Shown: in pieces, positions 16,003 through 23,740 of the stretch
Layout: the number at the start of each line of letters is the position of its first letter
Numbering within the stretch: position 1 is the first letter of the stretch
Assembly (NCBI RefSeq): GCF_000503215.1
Contig: NZ_AYTD01000001.1
Span: 372,001-436,000, forward strand
Source: Pseudomonas canadensis
GTDB lineage: Bacteria; Pseudomonadota; Gammaproteobacteria; Pseudomonadales; Pseudomonadaceae
DNA: 64,000 nucleotides
Direction: 5' to 3'
Made by a program: the position numbers and the translations under genes
The notes under the pieces: generated by a model
The model's input: only the letters and a program-made list of their open reading frames with translations
The model's database searches: none
What the model was told of the DNA's origin: nothing

Positions 16003-17126
16003 TGCAACTGGCTTTTGTTTTGTACAAATATTTCCCCTTCGGTGGCCTGCAGCGCGACTTCATGCGCATCGCCCTGGAGTGCCAGCAGCGCGGCCACCAG
16101 ATTCGTGTCTACACGCTGATCTGGGAAGGCGATATCCCGCCCGGTTTCGAAGTGCTGGTGGCACCGGTCAAGGCGTTCTTCAACCATCGGCGCAATGAGA
16201 AACTCAGCGCCTGGATGGCCGCCGACCTGGCCAAGCGCCCGGTGGACCGTCTGATCGGCTTCAATAAAATGCCTGGCCTGGATGTGTATTACGCCGCCGA
16301 CGGCTGCTTTGAAGACAAGGCACAAAACCTGCGCCACTCGCTGTACCGCTATTTTGGCCGCTACAAGCACTTTGCCGAGTACGAGCGCGCGGTGTTCGCC
16401 AAGGACGCCAAGACCGAGGTCTTGATGATCTCCGAAGTGCAGCAGCCGCTGTTTATCAAACACTACGACACGCCGCTGGAGCGCTTCCATCTGCTGCCGC
16501 CGGGGATTGCCCAGGACCGCCGCGCGCCGCCGAATGCCGCAGAAATTCGCGAGGGTTTCCGTAAGGAATTCAATCTGAGCGACGACGATTTACTGCTGGT
16601 TCAGATCGGCTCGGGCTTCAAGACCAAGGGGGTCGACCGCAGCCTCAAGGCTCTGGCCGCGTTGCCGTCTGAGCTGAAAAAACGCACGCGCCTGTTTGTA
16701 ATCGGGCAGGACGACCCCAAAGTATTCCAACTGCAAAGCGCAACGCTGGGGCTGGGGGACAACGTGCAGTTCCTCAAGGGCCGCAGTGATATCCCGCGCT
16801 TCCTGCTGGGCGCCGACCTGTTGATCCACCCGGCGTACAACGAAAACACCGGCACCGTATTGCTTGAAGCCCTGGTGGCCGGGCTGCCGGTGCTGGTCTC
16901 GGCCGTGTGTGGTTATGCCCACTACATCGGCGAAGCCGACAGCGGCCTGGTGCTGGATGAGCCGTTCGAACAAGCGCAGCTCAATCAATACCTGGCGAAT
17001 ATGCTCACTGACACTGCACGGCGCGCGGCCTGGAGCCGCAATGGTTTGGCCTTCGCTGAGACGGCCGACCTTTACAGCATGCCGCAGCACGCTGCGGATG
17101 TGATCCTGGCGGAGCCAAAACGATGA
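16002..17126 (+). CDS. waaG: LPS core alpha-1,3-glucosyltransferase WaaG
   Basis: GT4-family GT-B glycosyltransferase that adds the first hexose to heptose II of the core. 374 residues, full length. The N-terminus MQLAFVLYKYFPFGGLQRDF forms the acceptor-side Rossmann fold. The E-x7-E donor-binding motif is visible in NENTGTVLLEALVAGLPVLV. It overlaps waaC by one base and waaP by four bases. In P. aeruginosa the same position is held by PA5010. Confidence 0.96.
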   Translation: MQLAFVLYKYFPFGGLQRDFMRIALECQQRGHQIRVYTLIWEGDIPPGFEVLVAPVKAFFNHRRNEKLSAWMAADLAKRPVDRLIGFNKMPGLDVYYAADGCFEDKAQNLRHSLYRYFGRYKHFAEYERAVFAKDAKTEVLMISEVQQPLFIKHYDTPLERFHLLPPGIAQDRRAPPNAAEIREGFRKEFNLSDDDLLLVQIGSGFKTKGVDRSLKALAALPSELKKRTRLFVIGQDDPKVFQLQSATLGLGDNVQFLKGRSDIPRFLLGADLLIHPAYNENTGTVLLEALVAGLPVLVSAVCGYAHYIGEADSGLVLDEPFEQAQLNQYLANMLTDTARRAAWSRNGLAFAETADLYSMPQHAADVILAEPKR

Positions 17127-17929
17127 AGTTGATTCTTGCCGAACCGTTCCAGACGTTATGGGCCGGGCTTGATGCCTTTGCCGAAGTCGAGAAACTGCAA
17201 GGCGAAGTATTCCGTGAGCTGGCGGCGCGTCGCACCCTGCGTACCGTGGTGGATGGCCGTCCCTATTTCGTCAAGATCCACCGTGGTATCGGCTGGGGCG
17301 AGATCTTCAAGAACCTGATCACCGCCAAGCTGCCGGTGCTGGGCGCGGGCCTTGAGTGGGCGGCGATTCATCGCCTGCAAGCACTCGGCGTGCCGACCAT
17401 GACCGGCGTGGCCTTTGGCGAGAAGGGCAGTAACCCGGCGGACCAGCACTCGTTCATCATCACCGAAGAGCTGGCGCCGACCCTCAGCCTGGAAGACGTG
17501 ACCATCAACTGGGTGGCCGAGCCTCCGGCGCCTGCGTTGCGTCATGCGCTCACCCATGAACTGGCGCGCATGGTCGGCGACATGCACCGTGGTGGTGTGA
17601 ACCACCGCGACTGCTACCTGTGCCATTTTCTGCTGGACACTGCCAAGCCCATCGATGCGAAGAACATCAAGCTGTCGGTGATCGACCTGCACCGCGCCCA
17701 ATTGCGCGCGCACTTGCCGTTGCGCTGGCGCGACAAGGATCTCTCCGCGCTGTACTACTCGGCGCTGGAGATTGGCCTGACCCGTCGCGACAAACTGCGC
17801 TTCCTCAAGGGTTACTTCCGCCAGCCGCTGCGCCAGATTCTGGCCGAGCAATCGGCGTCGTTGAACCTGATTCAGCGCAAGGCCGACAAGCTCTACGCAC
17901 GCAAGCAGCGCCTCGGGGATGCAATCTAA
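17123..17929 (+). CDS. waaP: LPS core heptose I kinase WaaP
   Basis: Cytosolic sugar kinase with a eukaryotic-type fold that phosphorylates heptose I. 268 residues, the size of the P. aeruginosa enzyme. The ATP-anchoring lysine is at K51 (YFVKIHRG). The catalytic loop reads HRDCYLCHFLL, with the aspartate at D163, the same number as the catalytic Asp reported in P. aeruginosa WaaP. The metal-binding Asp follows in SVIDLHRAQ. Core phosphates are needed for outer-membrane integrity and are essential in P. aeruginosa. It overlaps waaG (ATGA) and the next kinase gene (TAATG). Confidence 0.96.
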   Translation: MKLILAEPFQTLWAGLDAFAEVEKLQGEVFRELAARRTLRTVVDGRPYFVKIHRGIGWGEIFKNLITAKLPVLGAGLEWAAIHRLQALGVPTMTGVAFGEKGSNPADQHSFIITEELAPTLSLEDVTINWVAEPPAPALRHALTHELARMVGDMHRGGVNHRDCYLCHFLLDTAKPIDAKNIKLSVIDLHRAQLRAHLPLRWRDKDLSALYYSALEIGLTRRDKLRFLKGYFRQPLRQILAEQSASLNLIQRKADKLYARKQRLGDAI

Positions 17930-18663
17930 TGGCGGGTTGGAACCTGGAGCCTGCTTACGCCAACCTGGCGGATGATTTTGGAAGCCTCGAAGCGGTATTC
18001 GCCCTGCAAGGCGAGCGGCTGACCCGTGACCCACTGTCGGAGGTGATCCGCGTGGAGCGCGGCGGGGTCAATTACTACGTCAAGCGCTACACCGGCGCCG
18101 GCAAGGGCCTGCGGCGTTACTTGGGCAAGCCGCGGGTCAAGTCCGAATGGCAGAACCTCAAGCGCTTCGCCAAGTGGGGCATTCCCACCGCCGATGTGGT
18201 GGCCTGGGGGCTGGAGCGCAAAGGCCTGGCCTACAACCGCGGGGCGATGATCACCCGCGAGCTGCCGAGGACCGAAGACCTCTCGGTGCTGGCCGAGCGC
18301 AACGATGCGCGCCTGAGCGACCCCAAGTGGGTCAATGCGGTGAGCCGCCAACTCGCCGAATACACGCGCACGATGCACGGCCATCGTTTTACCCATAATG
18401 ATTTGAAGTGGCGCAACCTGCTGATCGATGACCAGGCCACCCTGTACCTGATCGATTGCCCCAATGGCGATTTCTGGCGTGGGTTTTGGCTCAAGTACCG
18501 CATCACCAAAGACTTGGCCTGCCTGGACAAGGTGGCCAAGTATCATCTGTCCGCCACCCAGCGCCTGCGCTTCTACATGCAGTACCGTCAGTGCCGGCAC
18601 TTGAGTGCATCGGATAAAGAGCGGATTCGCCACGTGGTGAAGTTTTTCGAGGGACGCGAATGA
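17929..18663 (+). CDS. wapP: LPS core kinase, InaA/WapP family
   Basis: Second kinase of the core operon, 244 residues from the ATG that overlaps the waaP stop. The reading frame extends further upstream inside waaP, but that part is not homologous to the family. ATP-lysine K52 (YYVKRY), catalytic loop HNDLKWRNLL with D158 and N163, and metal Asp D176 (LIDCPNG) are all present, so it looks catalytically competent. By position it matches PAO1 PA5008, which I recall as wapP, a proposed core heptose kinase. The name rests on gene order. The substrate is inferred to be an inner-core sugar. Confidence 0.85.
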   Translation: MAGWNLEPAYANLADDFGSLEAVFALQGERLTRDPLSEVIRVERGGVNYYVKRYTGAGKGLRRYLGKPRVKSEWQNLKRFAKWGIPTADVVAWGLERKGLAYNRGAMITRELPRTEDLSVLAERNDARLSDPKWVNAVSRQLAEYTRTMHGHRFTHNDLKWRNLLIDDQATLYLIDCPNGDFWRGFWLKYRITKDLACLDKVAKYHLSATQRLRFYMQYRQCRHLSASDKERIRHVVKFFEGRE

Positions 18664-19412
18664 GTGATTTCCTGGCGGCTGAAGACCGTGCGCTGTTGGA
18701 GCGGCACGGCCTGGCGACGTTCGACGCCTTGTGGGCCAAACAACTGGATGCGGTGGATGAACCCAATACCAGTCGCGGTGGCTGGAGCAGCGTGTTCCGC
18801 CTTGAACTCGACGGTCAGGGTTACTACCTCAAGCGCCAGAGCAATTACCTGACGCGCAGCTTGCACCGCCCTTTTGGCGAGCCGAGTTTTTCCCGCGAAT
18901 TCCGCAATATCAGCCGTTATCGCAAGCTCGGTATTCCCGCCTTGCAAGCGGCGTTCTACGGCGAGCGTAAAGTTAACGGCGAACACCGTGCCATGTTGCT
19001 GACCCGCGCCCTGGACGGCTGGAATGACCTGGATTCGCTGCTGGAGCAGTGGGCGCAACTGAGCGATGCGCAGCACTGCGCGATCCTGTTGGCCTGCGGT
19101 CAGCTTGCGCGTCAATTGCACAGTGTCGGCCAGGTGCATGGCTGTTTCTATCCCAAGCATATTTTCCTGCAGGCCACCGGCGACGGTTATGCCGCGCAGT
19201 TGATCGACCTGGAGAAAACCCGCCCGCTGCTGTTCGGCTGGCGTGATCGGGTCAAGGACCTGGAGCCGCTGTTGCGTCGTGCGCCGCAGTGGTCGGACAA
19301 GCAGGTGCGTCAACTGCTGGCTGCCTACCTCGATCAGCCGGAAGACAGCGCGCTGGTCGCCACTTGGCTACAGAAGTTGACCGTCCGCCGCAGCCACAAG
19401 GAGAACCGTTGA
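18660..19412 (+). CDS. wapQ: Kinase-fold LPS core protein, WapQ-like, lacking the catalytic Asp
   Basis: Third kinase-fold gene, 250 residues, overlapping both neighbours by a few bases (ATGA before, TGATG after). An ATP-lysine is present at about K58 (YYLKRQ) and a DFG-equivalent Asp at D183 (LIDLEK). The catalytic loop reads HGCFYPKHIFL: the residue expected to be the catalytic Asp is Cys162. By analogy with other kinases this predicts weak or no phosphotransfer, or an altered mechanism. It corresponds by position to PAO1 PA5007, recalled as wapQ. Function is inferred from the operon only. Confidence 0.8.
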   Translation: MSDFLAAEDRALLERHGLATFDALWAKQLDAVDEPNTSRGGWSSVFRLELDGQGYYLKRQSNYLTRSLHRPFGEPSFSREFRNISRYRKLGIPALQAAFYGERKVNGEHRAMLLTRALDGWNDLDSLLEQWAQLSDAQHCAILLACGQLARQLHSVGQVHGCFYPKHIFLQATGDGYAAQLIDLEKTRPLLFGWRDRVKDLEPLLRRAPQWSDKQVRQLLAAYLDQPEDSALVATWLQKLTVRRSHKENR

Positions 19413-20851
19413 TGCGTTTGTCCGAGCTGAAAACCGCCGGCCGTTCCCCGGACTTGCCCCTGACACTTGAGCTGGCCGATGCGGCGGGCCCAGGTCAGTT
19501 GCAACTGTTGAGCCTGTTGCGCGTGCTGCCGGGCGAACGCTATGTAGGCGCCGCCGTGTGGCGTGGCCGTCCGGTGTTGGCCAAGTTACTGGTGGGCAGC
19601 AAGGCGGCACGGCATTTTCAGCGAGAGCTCAGCGGCGTGCGCCTGCTGGCCGAGCAAGGCCTGACCACGCCGTTGTTGCTGGCCGATGGCTTGCAGGAAG
19701 GCGAGGGCGGTTGGCTGCTGTTCGAATTCATCGAGGGCGCCGAAAGCCTGGCCGATGCCTGGCAGGCCGTCGAAGGGCTGCCGCCATTGGCTGACGAACA
19801 AACTGCGGTGCTGGCCGAAGCGCTGGGCGCAATTGCGCAGATGCACACTCGGGGGCTGTGGCAGGAAGACCTGCACCTGGACAACCTGCTGCGCCAGGAC
19901 GGCAAGCTGTACCTGATCGATGGCGCCGGGATCCGCGCCGAAGAGGCGGGCAAGCCGTTGTCGCGCAACCGCGTACTGGAAAACCTCGGCGTTTTTTTCG
20001 CCCAGTTGCCAAAGAATCTCGAACCGTTCACCGAAGAACTGCTGGTGTACTACCTGCTGAGCAATGGCGAGCACGCCCTGCCGTTGGAAGCCCTGGAGAA
20101 GCAGGTGCGCAAGGTCAGCGCCTGGCGCCTCAAGGACTTTTTGAACAAAGTCGGGCGCGAGTGCACCTTGTTCAGCGTGGTGCGTGGCGCTTTTGCCTTG
20201 CGCGCCATTCGCCGCGAAGAAGAGGCGGCGATGCTGCCGGTGCTAGAGCAGGCCGATTCGCTGCTGGATAAGGGCCATCTGTATAAAACCGGTGGTGCTG
20301 CCAGCGTGGCCAAGGTCGAAGTGGCTGGGCGTCAGTTGGTGATCAAACGCTACAACATCAAGGGTTTCGCCCATTGGCTCAAGCGCTTCTGGCGTCCGAG
20401 TCGCGCCTGGCATTCCTGGCGTGAAGGCAACCGCCTGGCGTTCCTCGGTATTGCCACGCCCAAGCCGCTGGCGGTACTGGAAAAACGCTTCTTCTGGTTG
20501 CGTAGCCGCGCGTACCTGATCACCGAATACCTGCCTGGTCCGGACATCATCGAACGCTTTGCGCCGTACGTTGAAAACGGCGATGCGCCGGAAAACGAGC
20601 TGCGGGCGCTGGATCACCTGTTCGCTGAACTGATCCGCGAGCGCATCAGCCATGGTGATTTCAAGGGGCACAACCTGTTTTGGGACACGGATCGCTGGTC
20701 GCTGATCGATCTTGATGCCATGTGCCAACACACCTCCGACGCCAGCTTTGCCTCAGCGTATGCCAAGGATCGTGCGCGGTTTATGCGTAACTGGCCATCG
20801 GAGAGTGCGTTGTACAAACTCATCGATCAGCGCTTGCCAGCTCAGGTCTGA
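19412..20851 (+). CDS. Tandem kinase-domain protein of the LPS core operon (PA5006-like)
   Basis: 479 residues from an ATG overlapping the previous stop (TGATG). Two kinase-like lobes can be read in one chain. The first has K58 (LAKLL), the loop QEDLHLDNLL with D153 and N158, and D170 in LIDGAG. The second has K312 (IKRYN), the loop HGDFKGHNLF with D416 and N421, and D433 in LIDLDAM. Both retain the key acidic residues, so this may be a double kinase, perhaps phosphorylating two core positions. It is the last gene of the operon and matches PAO1 PA5006 by position. No established symbol is known to me. Confidence 0.85.
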   Translation: MRLSELKTAGRSPDLPLTLELADAAGPGQLQLLSLLRVLPGERYVGAAVWRGRPVLAKLLVGSKAARHFQRELSGVRLLAEQGLTTPLLLADGLQEGEGGWLLFEFIEGAESLADAWQAVEGLPPLADEQTAVLAEALGAIAQMHTRGLWQEDLHLDNLLRQDGKLYLIDGAGIRAEEAGKPLSRNRVLENLGVFFAQLPKNLEPFTEELLVYYLLSNGEHALPLEALEKQVRKVSAWRLKDFLNKVGRECTLFSVVRGAFALRAIRREEEAAMLPVLEQADSLLDKGHLYKTGGAASVAKVEVAGRQLVIKRYNIKGFAHWLKRFWRPSRAWHSWREGNRLAFLGIATPKPLAVLEKRFFWLRSRAYLITEYLPGPDIIERFAPYVENGDAPENELRALDHLFAELIRERISHGDFKGHNLFWDTDRWSLIDLDAMCQHTSDASFASAYAKDRARFMRNWPSESALYKLIDQRLPAQV

Positions 20852-20863
20852 TCGCGGTCAAAA

Positions 20864-20952
20864 TGTGGGAGCGGGCTTGCCCGCGAGTAGGGTGTGTCAG
20901 TTAGTACATTTGTTGCTGACCTAACGCATTCGCAGGCAAGCCAGCTCCCACA
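20864..20952. repeat. REPIN-like inverted repeat at the end of the core operon
   Basis: Left arm TGTGGGAGCGGGCTTGCC and right arm GGCAAGCCAGCTCCCACA flank about 40 unique bases. It lies between the convergent core operon and TonB-receptor gene. It is the TGTGGGAGC family, distinct from the TGTAGGAGC family elsewhere in the window. Confidence 0.82.
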
Positions 20953-20969
20953 TGAGCCTTGAGGTGGTT

Positions 20970-23054
20970 TTAGAATTGGTACTCGGCACCAGCACCGGCG
21001 TACCACGAGCGGCCAGGAGCGGCTTCGTAGTAACGGTTGTTGCCATCGCCGACGATCACCGAGCCGACGTACTGGCGGTCGAGCAAGTTGTCCAGGCGCA
21101 GGGTCTGGTGGAAGGTCCAGTGTTCGACCTTCTGCTCAAAACGTGCGCGCCAGTTGAAGACGCTGTAGGCCGGCGCGGCACGCTGGCTGTTGGTGTCTTC
21201 GACATAGACCTTGCTGCGGTACAGGCCTTCGATGGCGGTGCTGACCCAGTCGCGGGGCTTCCAGTTGAGTTCGGCGAACAGCGTGGTTTGCGGCACGCCG
21301 GGCAGGTAGTTGCCCTTGTCGACGGCAGTGCTGCCGCCGCTGACGAAGTCGCTGTCGTAGGTGGCTTGCAGGCGGGTGTAGGCGAGGTTGGCGGTCCACT
21401 GTTCGCTGAGTTGGCTTTCGACGCCCAGTTCGAAGCCGCGACGCAGGGTGCGACCGGCATTCTGGTAGCTGGTGCGACCGCCCAGGGATTGATAGACCAC
21501 CAGTTCATCCTCGGTGGTTATCTGGAAGATCGCCGCGTTGATGCGTGTGTTGTTGAGCTGGGCCTTCAAGCCCACCTCGTACTGGGTGCTTTCGGAAGGC
21601 TTGAGACCGAAGTTGAAGCCCTCGATGCTGCCCGGTGCGTAGGCCAATTCCGCCTGGGTCGGTGTTTCGAAGCCTTTGCCGGCACTGACATAACCGTGCA
21701 GCTGCGGTGTGAACGCATACATCACGCTCATCGACGGCGTGTTTTTTTGATAGGTCTTGTTACCGCTGGAATCGCCGTTGCTGAGGAATTGGTCGTCGAC
21801 GTCCAGCTCCATGGTGCTGTGGCGGACCCCGGCTTGCAGAGTCCAGCGGTCGAGGGCCCAGTTGGCCTGGATATAGGGGTCGAGGCTGCGGGCGGTGTCG
21901 ATTTCATCACGGCGTAGTTGGCCTTTCACGCCGAGGGTGTTGCCACTGTAGTTCTGGTAACCGTGGCGACTGTCCTCGCTCTGGTCAAAGTCCAGGCCGG
22001 TGATGATCATCAGCTCGCCCGGTGCACTTTCGATGGGCTGCATCCAGCGCACGCTGCCGCCGTAGAACTTGCGGTCGAATTGCACCACGCCGCCGCCGCG
22101 TTCGTTGGCCGGGGTGCCTTTGGGAATCGACAGGTACTGAATCACACTCCGCCGCCCTGTATACGCATTTACCTGCAACGTCGCATCACCGATGTAACGT
22201 TCGTAATTCATCCCCAATTGCTGGTGGTCGATGCTTTTTCGCGTGTTGTACGTCAGTGCATTGGTGCTTACCGAGCGCGGATCGGCCTTGTACGCCGCCC
22301 AGGTCTGCCCCAACGGATCCCGCGTGCCGTTTTGCTCCAGGCTGCTGTAGATCAGTGCCAGTTTGCTGTCGTCATCCGGCTGGAAGTTCAACTTGGCAAA
22401 GGTCTGGTCACGGCGTGCGCTGCTGTGGTCGCGGTAGCCGTTGGTGTCCATGCGCGAGGCGTCGAGCACGAAGCCTGCGCCATTCGCTGCGCCCTCGGCG
22501 GTCAGGTGGTTCTTGTTCAATCCGTCGCTGCCCACCAGGGTTTCGGCGCCAATGCGCGGCGGGCCTTCGCCGTCGCGGGAGAACATCTGGATCACGCCGC
22601 CAGCATTGCTGCCATACAAGGTGGCTGCAGGGCCGCGCAGCACTTCGATGCGTTCAGCGGTGTCGAGGTTGAACGTGGCTGCCTGGCCCTGGCCATCCGG
22701 CGTGCTGGCGGGAATGCCGTCGGCGATCAGCTTGAGGCCGCGCACACCGAAGGCGGAGCGGGCGCCGAAGCCGCGGGAAGAAATCTGTAGGTCTTGGGCG
22801 TAGTTCTGGCGGTTCTGCACCACCAGACCCGGCACGCGGGCCAGCGCCTCGGAGGCATTGATGCCCAATTGGCCGTCGCTGATCTGCTCACGGCTGATGC
22901 CGTCGACCGAGTAGGGCAGGTCGAAGGTCGGGCTGGCGCTGCGTGAGCCGGTGACCACGCTGGGGTCGAGGATCAACGGGGCATCATCGGCCAGCGCAGG
23001 AGTGCTCAGGCCCAGCAGTAATAGGGCAAGGCGAGTGGAGGCGATTGTGTTCAT
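20970..23054 (-). CDS. TonB-dependent receptor of the YncD/PqqU type
   Basis: Outer-membrane beta-barrel receptor, 694 residues, with a signal peptide cleaved after about ALA22. The plug domain (about 40-160) contains QNRQNYAQDLQISSRGFG, GIPASTPDGQGQAA and RGPAATLYGSNAGG. The barrel ends with YVGSVIVGDGNNRYYEAAPG and a terminal Phe. These blocks closely match E. coli YncD as I remember it, now called PqqU and described as a PQQ importer. I therefore infer uptake of PQQ or a similar small cofactor. No Fur box is visible upstream, which argues mildly against a siderophore receptor. The gene sits between the two LPS operons, where PAO1 numbering is continuous. Confidence 0.85.
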   Translation of the reverse strand: MNTIASTRLALLLLGLSTPALADDAPLILDPSVVTGSRSASPTFDLPYSVDGISREQISDGQLGINASEALARVPGLVVQNRQNYAQDLQISSRGFGARSAFGVRGLKLIADGIPASTPDGQGQAATFNLDTAERIEVLRGPAATLYGSNAGGVIQMFSRDGEGPPRIGAETLVGSDGLNKNHLTAEGAANGAGFVLDASRMDTNGYRDHSSARRDQTFAKLNFQPDDDSKLALIYSSLEQNGTRDPLGQTWAAYKADPRSVSTNALTYNTRKSIDHQQLGMNYERYIGDATLQVNAYTGRRSVIQYLSIPKGTPANERGGGVVQFDRKFYGGSVRWMQPIESAPGELMIITGLDFDQSEDSRHGYQNYSGNTLGVKGQLRRDEIDTARSLDPYIQANWALDRWTLQAGVRHSTMELDVDDQFLSNGDSSGNKTYQKNTPSMSVMYAFTPQLHGYVSAGKGFETPTQAELAYAPGSIEGFNFGLKPSESTQYEVGLKAQLNNTRINAAIFQITTEDELVVYQSLGGRTSYQNAGRTLRRGFELGVESQLSEQWTANLAYTRLQATYDSDFVSGGSTAVDKGNYLPGVPQTTLFAELNWKPRDWVSTAIEGLYRSKVYVEDTNSQRAAPAYSVFNWRARFEQKVEHWTFHQTLRLDNLLDRQYVGSVIVGDGNNRYYEAAPGRSWYAGAGAEYQF

Positions 23055-23180
23055 GGAGAGGCCGGATCAGTGGCGCGACGCGTGGTAAGGAGCGTAGGCG
23101 CAAAAAAAACGCGAGTTTAACGGCTGCCTCCCTCGTTTACCGAATTTCTGACACGTCAGGCATATGGGACGTTTCCTACG

Positions 23181-23193
23181 CAACGTTACGTTG
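23181..23193. promoter_or_regulatory. Small palindrome between receptor and lipoprotein genes
   Basis: CAACGTTACGTTG, a perfect 5-3-5 inverted repeat in the 205-base divergent gap. It could be an operator for the TonB receptor or the lipoprotein gene. No regulator family is evident. Confidence 0.3.
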
Positions 23194-23259
23194 TCGGGTG
23201 ACTGTAAATAGCTGGGTGCGGTGGTAGGTTTTTGGTCCCTCTACAGATTGGAGAGATTT

Positions 23260-23598
23260 ATGATGTCTAACGTTGCAGGGTTATTGGCATTGCTGGGTGT
23301 GTCTTTGATGGTGGCCGGTTGCGGCACCATGACCACGGTGCTGCGTGAAGACAGTGCTACAGTCCAGTCGCTCCAAGCGAAAAAAACCTATTGCCAGTCG
23401 GTTCCGCGCGTTTACAGCGGAGTGGCTTATGACTTGTGCGTGCTGCATGCGCCGCCGAACTCTGGAAGTTGGGTCTCCTTGAACGATGTTCCATGGCCTT
23501 TTCTCGATGTGCCCGTATCCGCTGTCTTGGATACATTTTTCTTGCCCTACACCATTTACCGCCAGAGTCAGGACGGCAGCATCGAGATCTTCCGCTGA
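23260..23598 (+). CDS. Small YceK/YidQ-like lipoprotein
   Basis: 112 residues beginning MMSNVAGLLALLGVSLMVAGCG, a lipoprotein signal peptide with lipobox VAGC and Cys21 as the lipidated residue. The mature part holds the family-like ending PYTIYRQSQDGSIEIFR and a hydrophobic stretch PWPFLDVPVSAVLDTFFLP. GGAGAG precedes two adjacent ATGs at 23260 and 23263; the second has better spacing and would shorten the protein by one residue. It is divergent from the TonB receptor and lies just before the wapO promoter. Function is unknown for this family. Confidence 0.78.
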   Translation: MMSNVAGLLALLGVSLMVAGCGTMTTVLREDSATVQSLQAKKTYCQSVPRVYSGVAYDLCVLHAPPNSGSWVSLNDVPWPFLDVPVSAVLDTFFLPYTIYRQSQDGSIEIFR

Positions 23599-23643
23599 TC
23601 CCTCTTGACGCTTGCCGCTAACAGCTTCCCTTCGCTTTTAAGC

Positions 23644-23649
23644 TATAAT
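23644..23649 (+). promoter_or_regulatory. Probable -10 box of the wapO operon
   Basis: A perfect TATAAT lies 97 bases before the wapO GTG start in an otherwise GC-rich region. TTGACG at 23605 and TTGCCG at 23612 are too far away for a standard spacer, so the -35 is unclear. The likely leader contains a perfect palindrome CCTGCCCGGGCAGG at 23669-23682. Confidence 0.45.
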
Positions 23650-23740
23650 CCCGCCCTTTAGCTGTTTCCTGCCCGGGCAGGAGGCACACTTTTTTCAGGC
23701 GCAACCCGCCTGCATGCAGACTAAAAGAGGCTAGACCCCT

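Noticed and set aside
18660..19412. Whether the wapQ-like gene is a pseudogene because the catalytic Asp is lost
   Set aside because: The frame is intact, overlaps both neighbours in the operon style and keeps other conserved residues, so it is treated as a functional, perhaps pseudokinase, gene.
23605..23649. TTGACG and TATAAT upstream of wapO as a complete sigma-70 promoter
   Set aside because: The spacing is 33 bases, far from 16-18; only the -10 box was kept.
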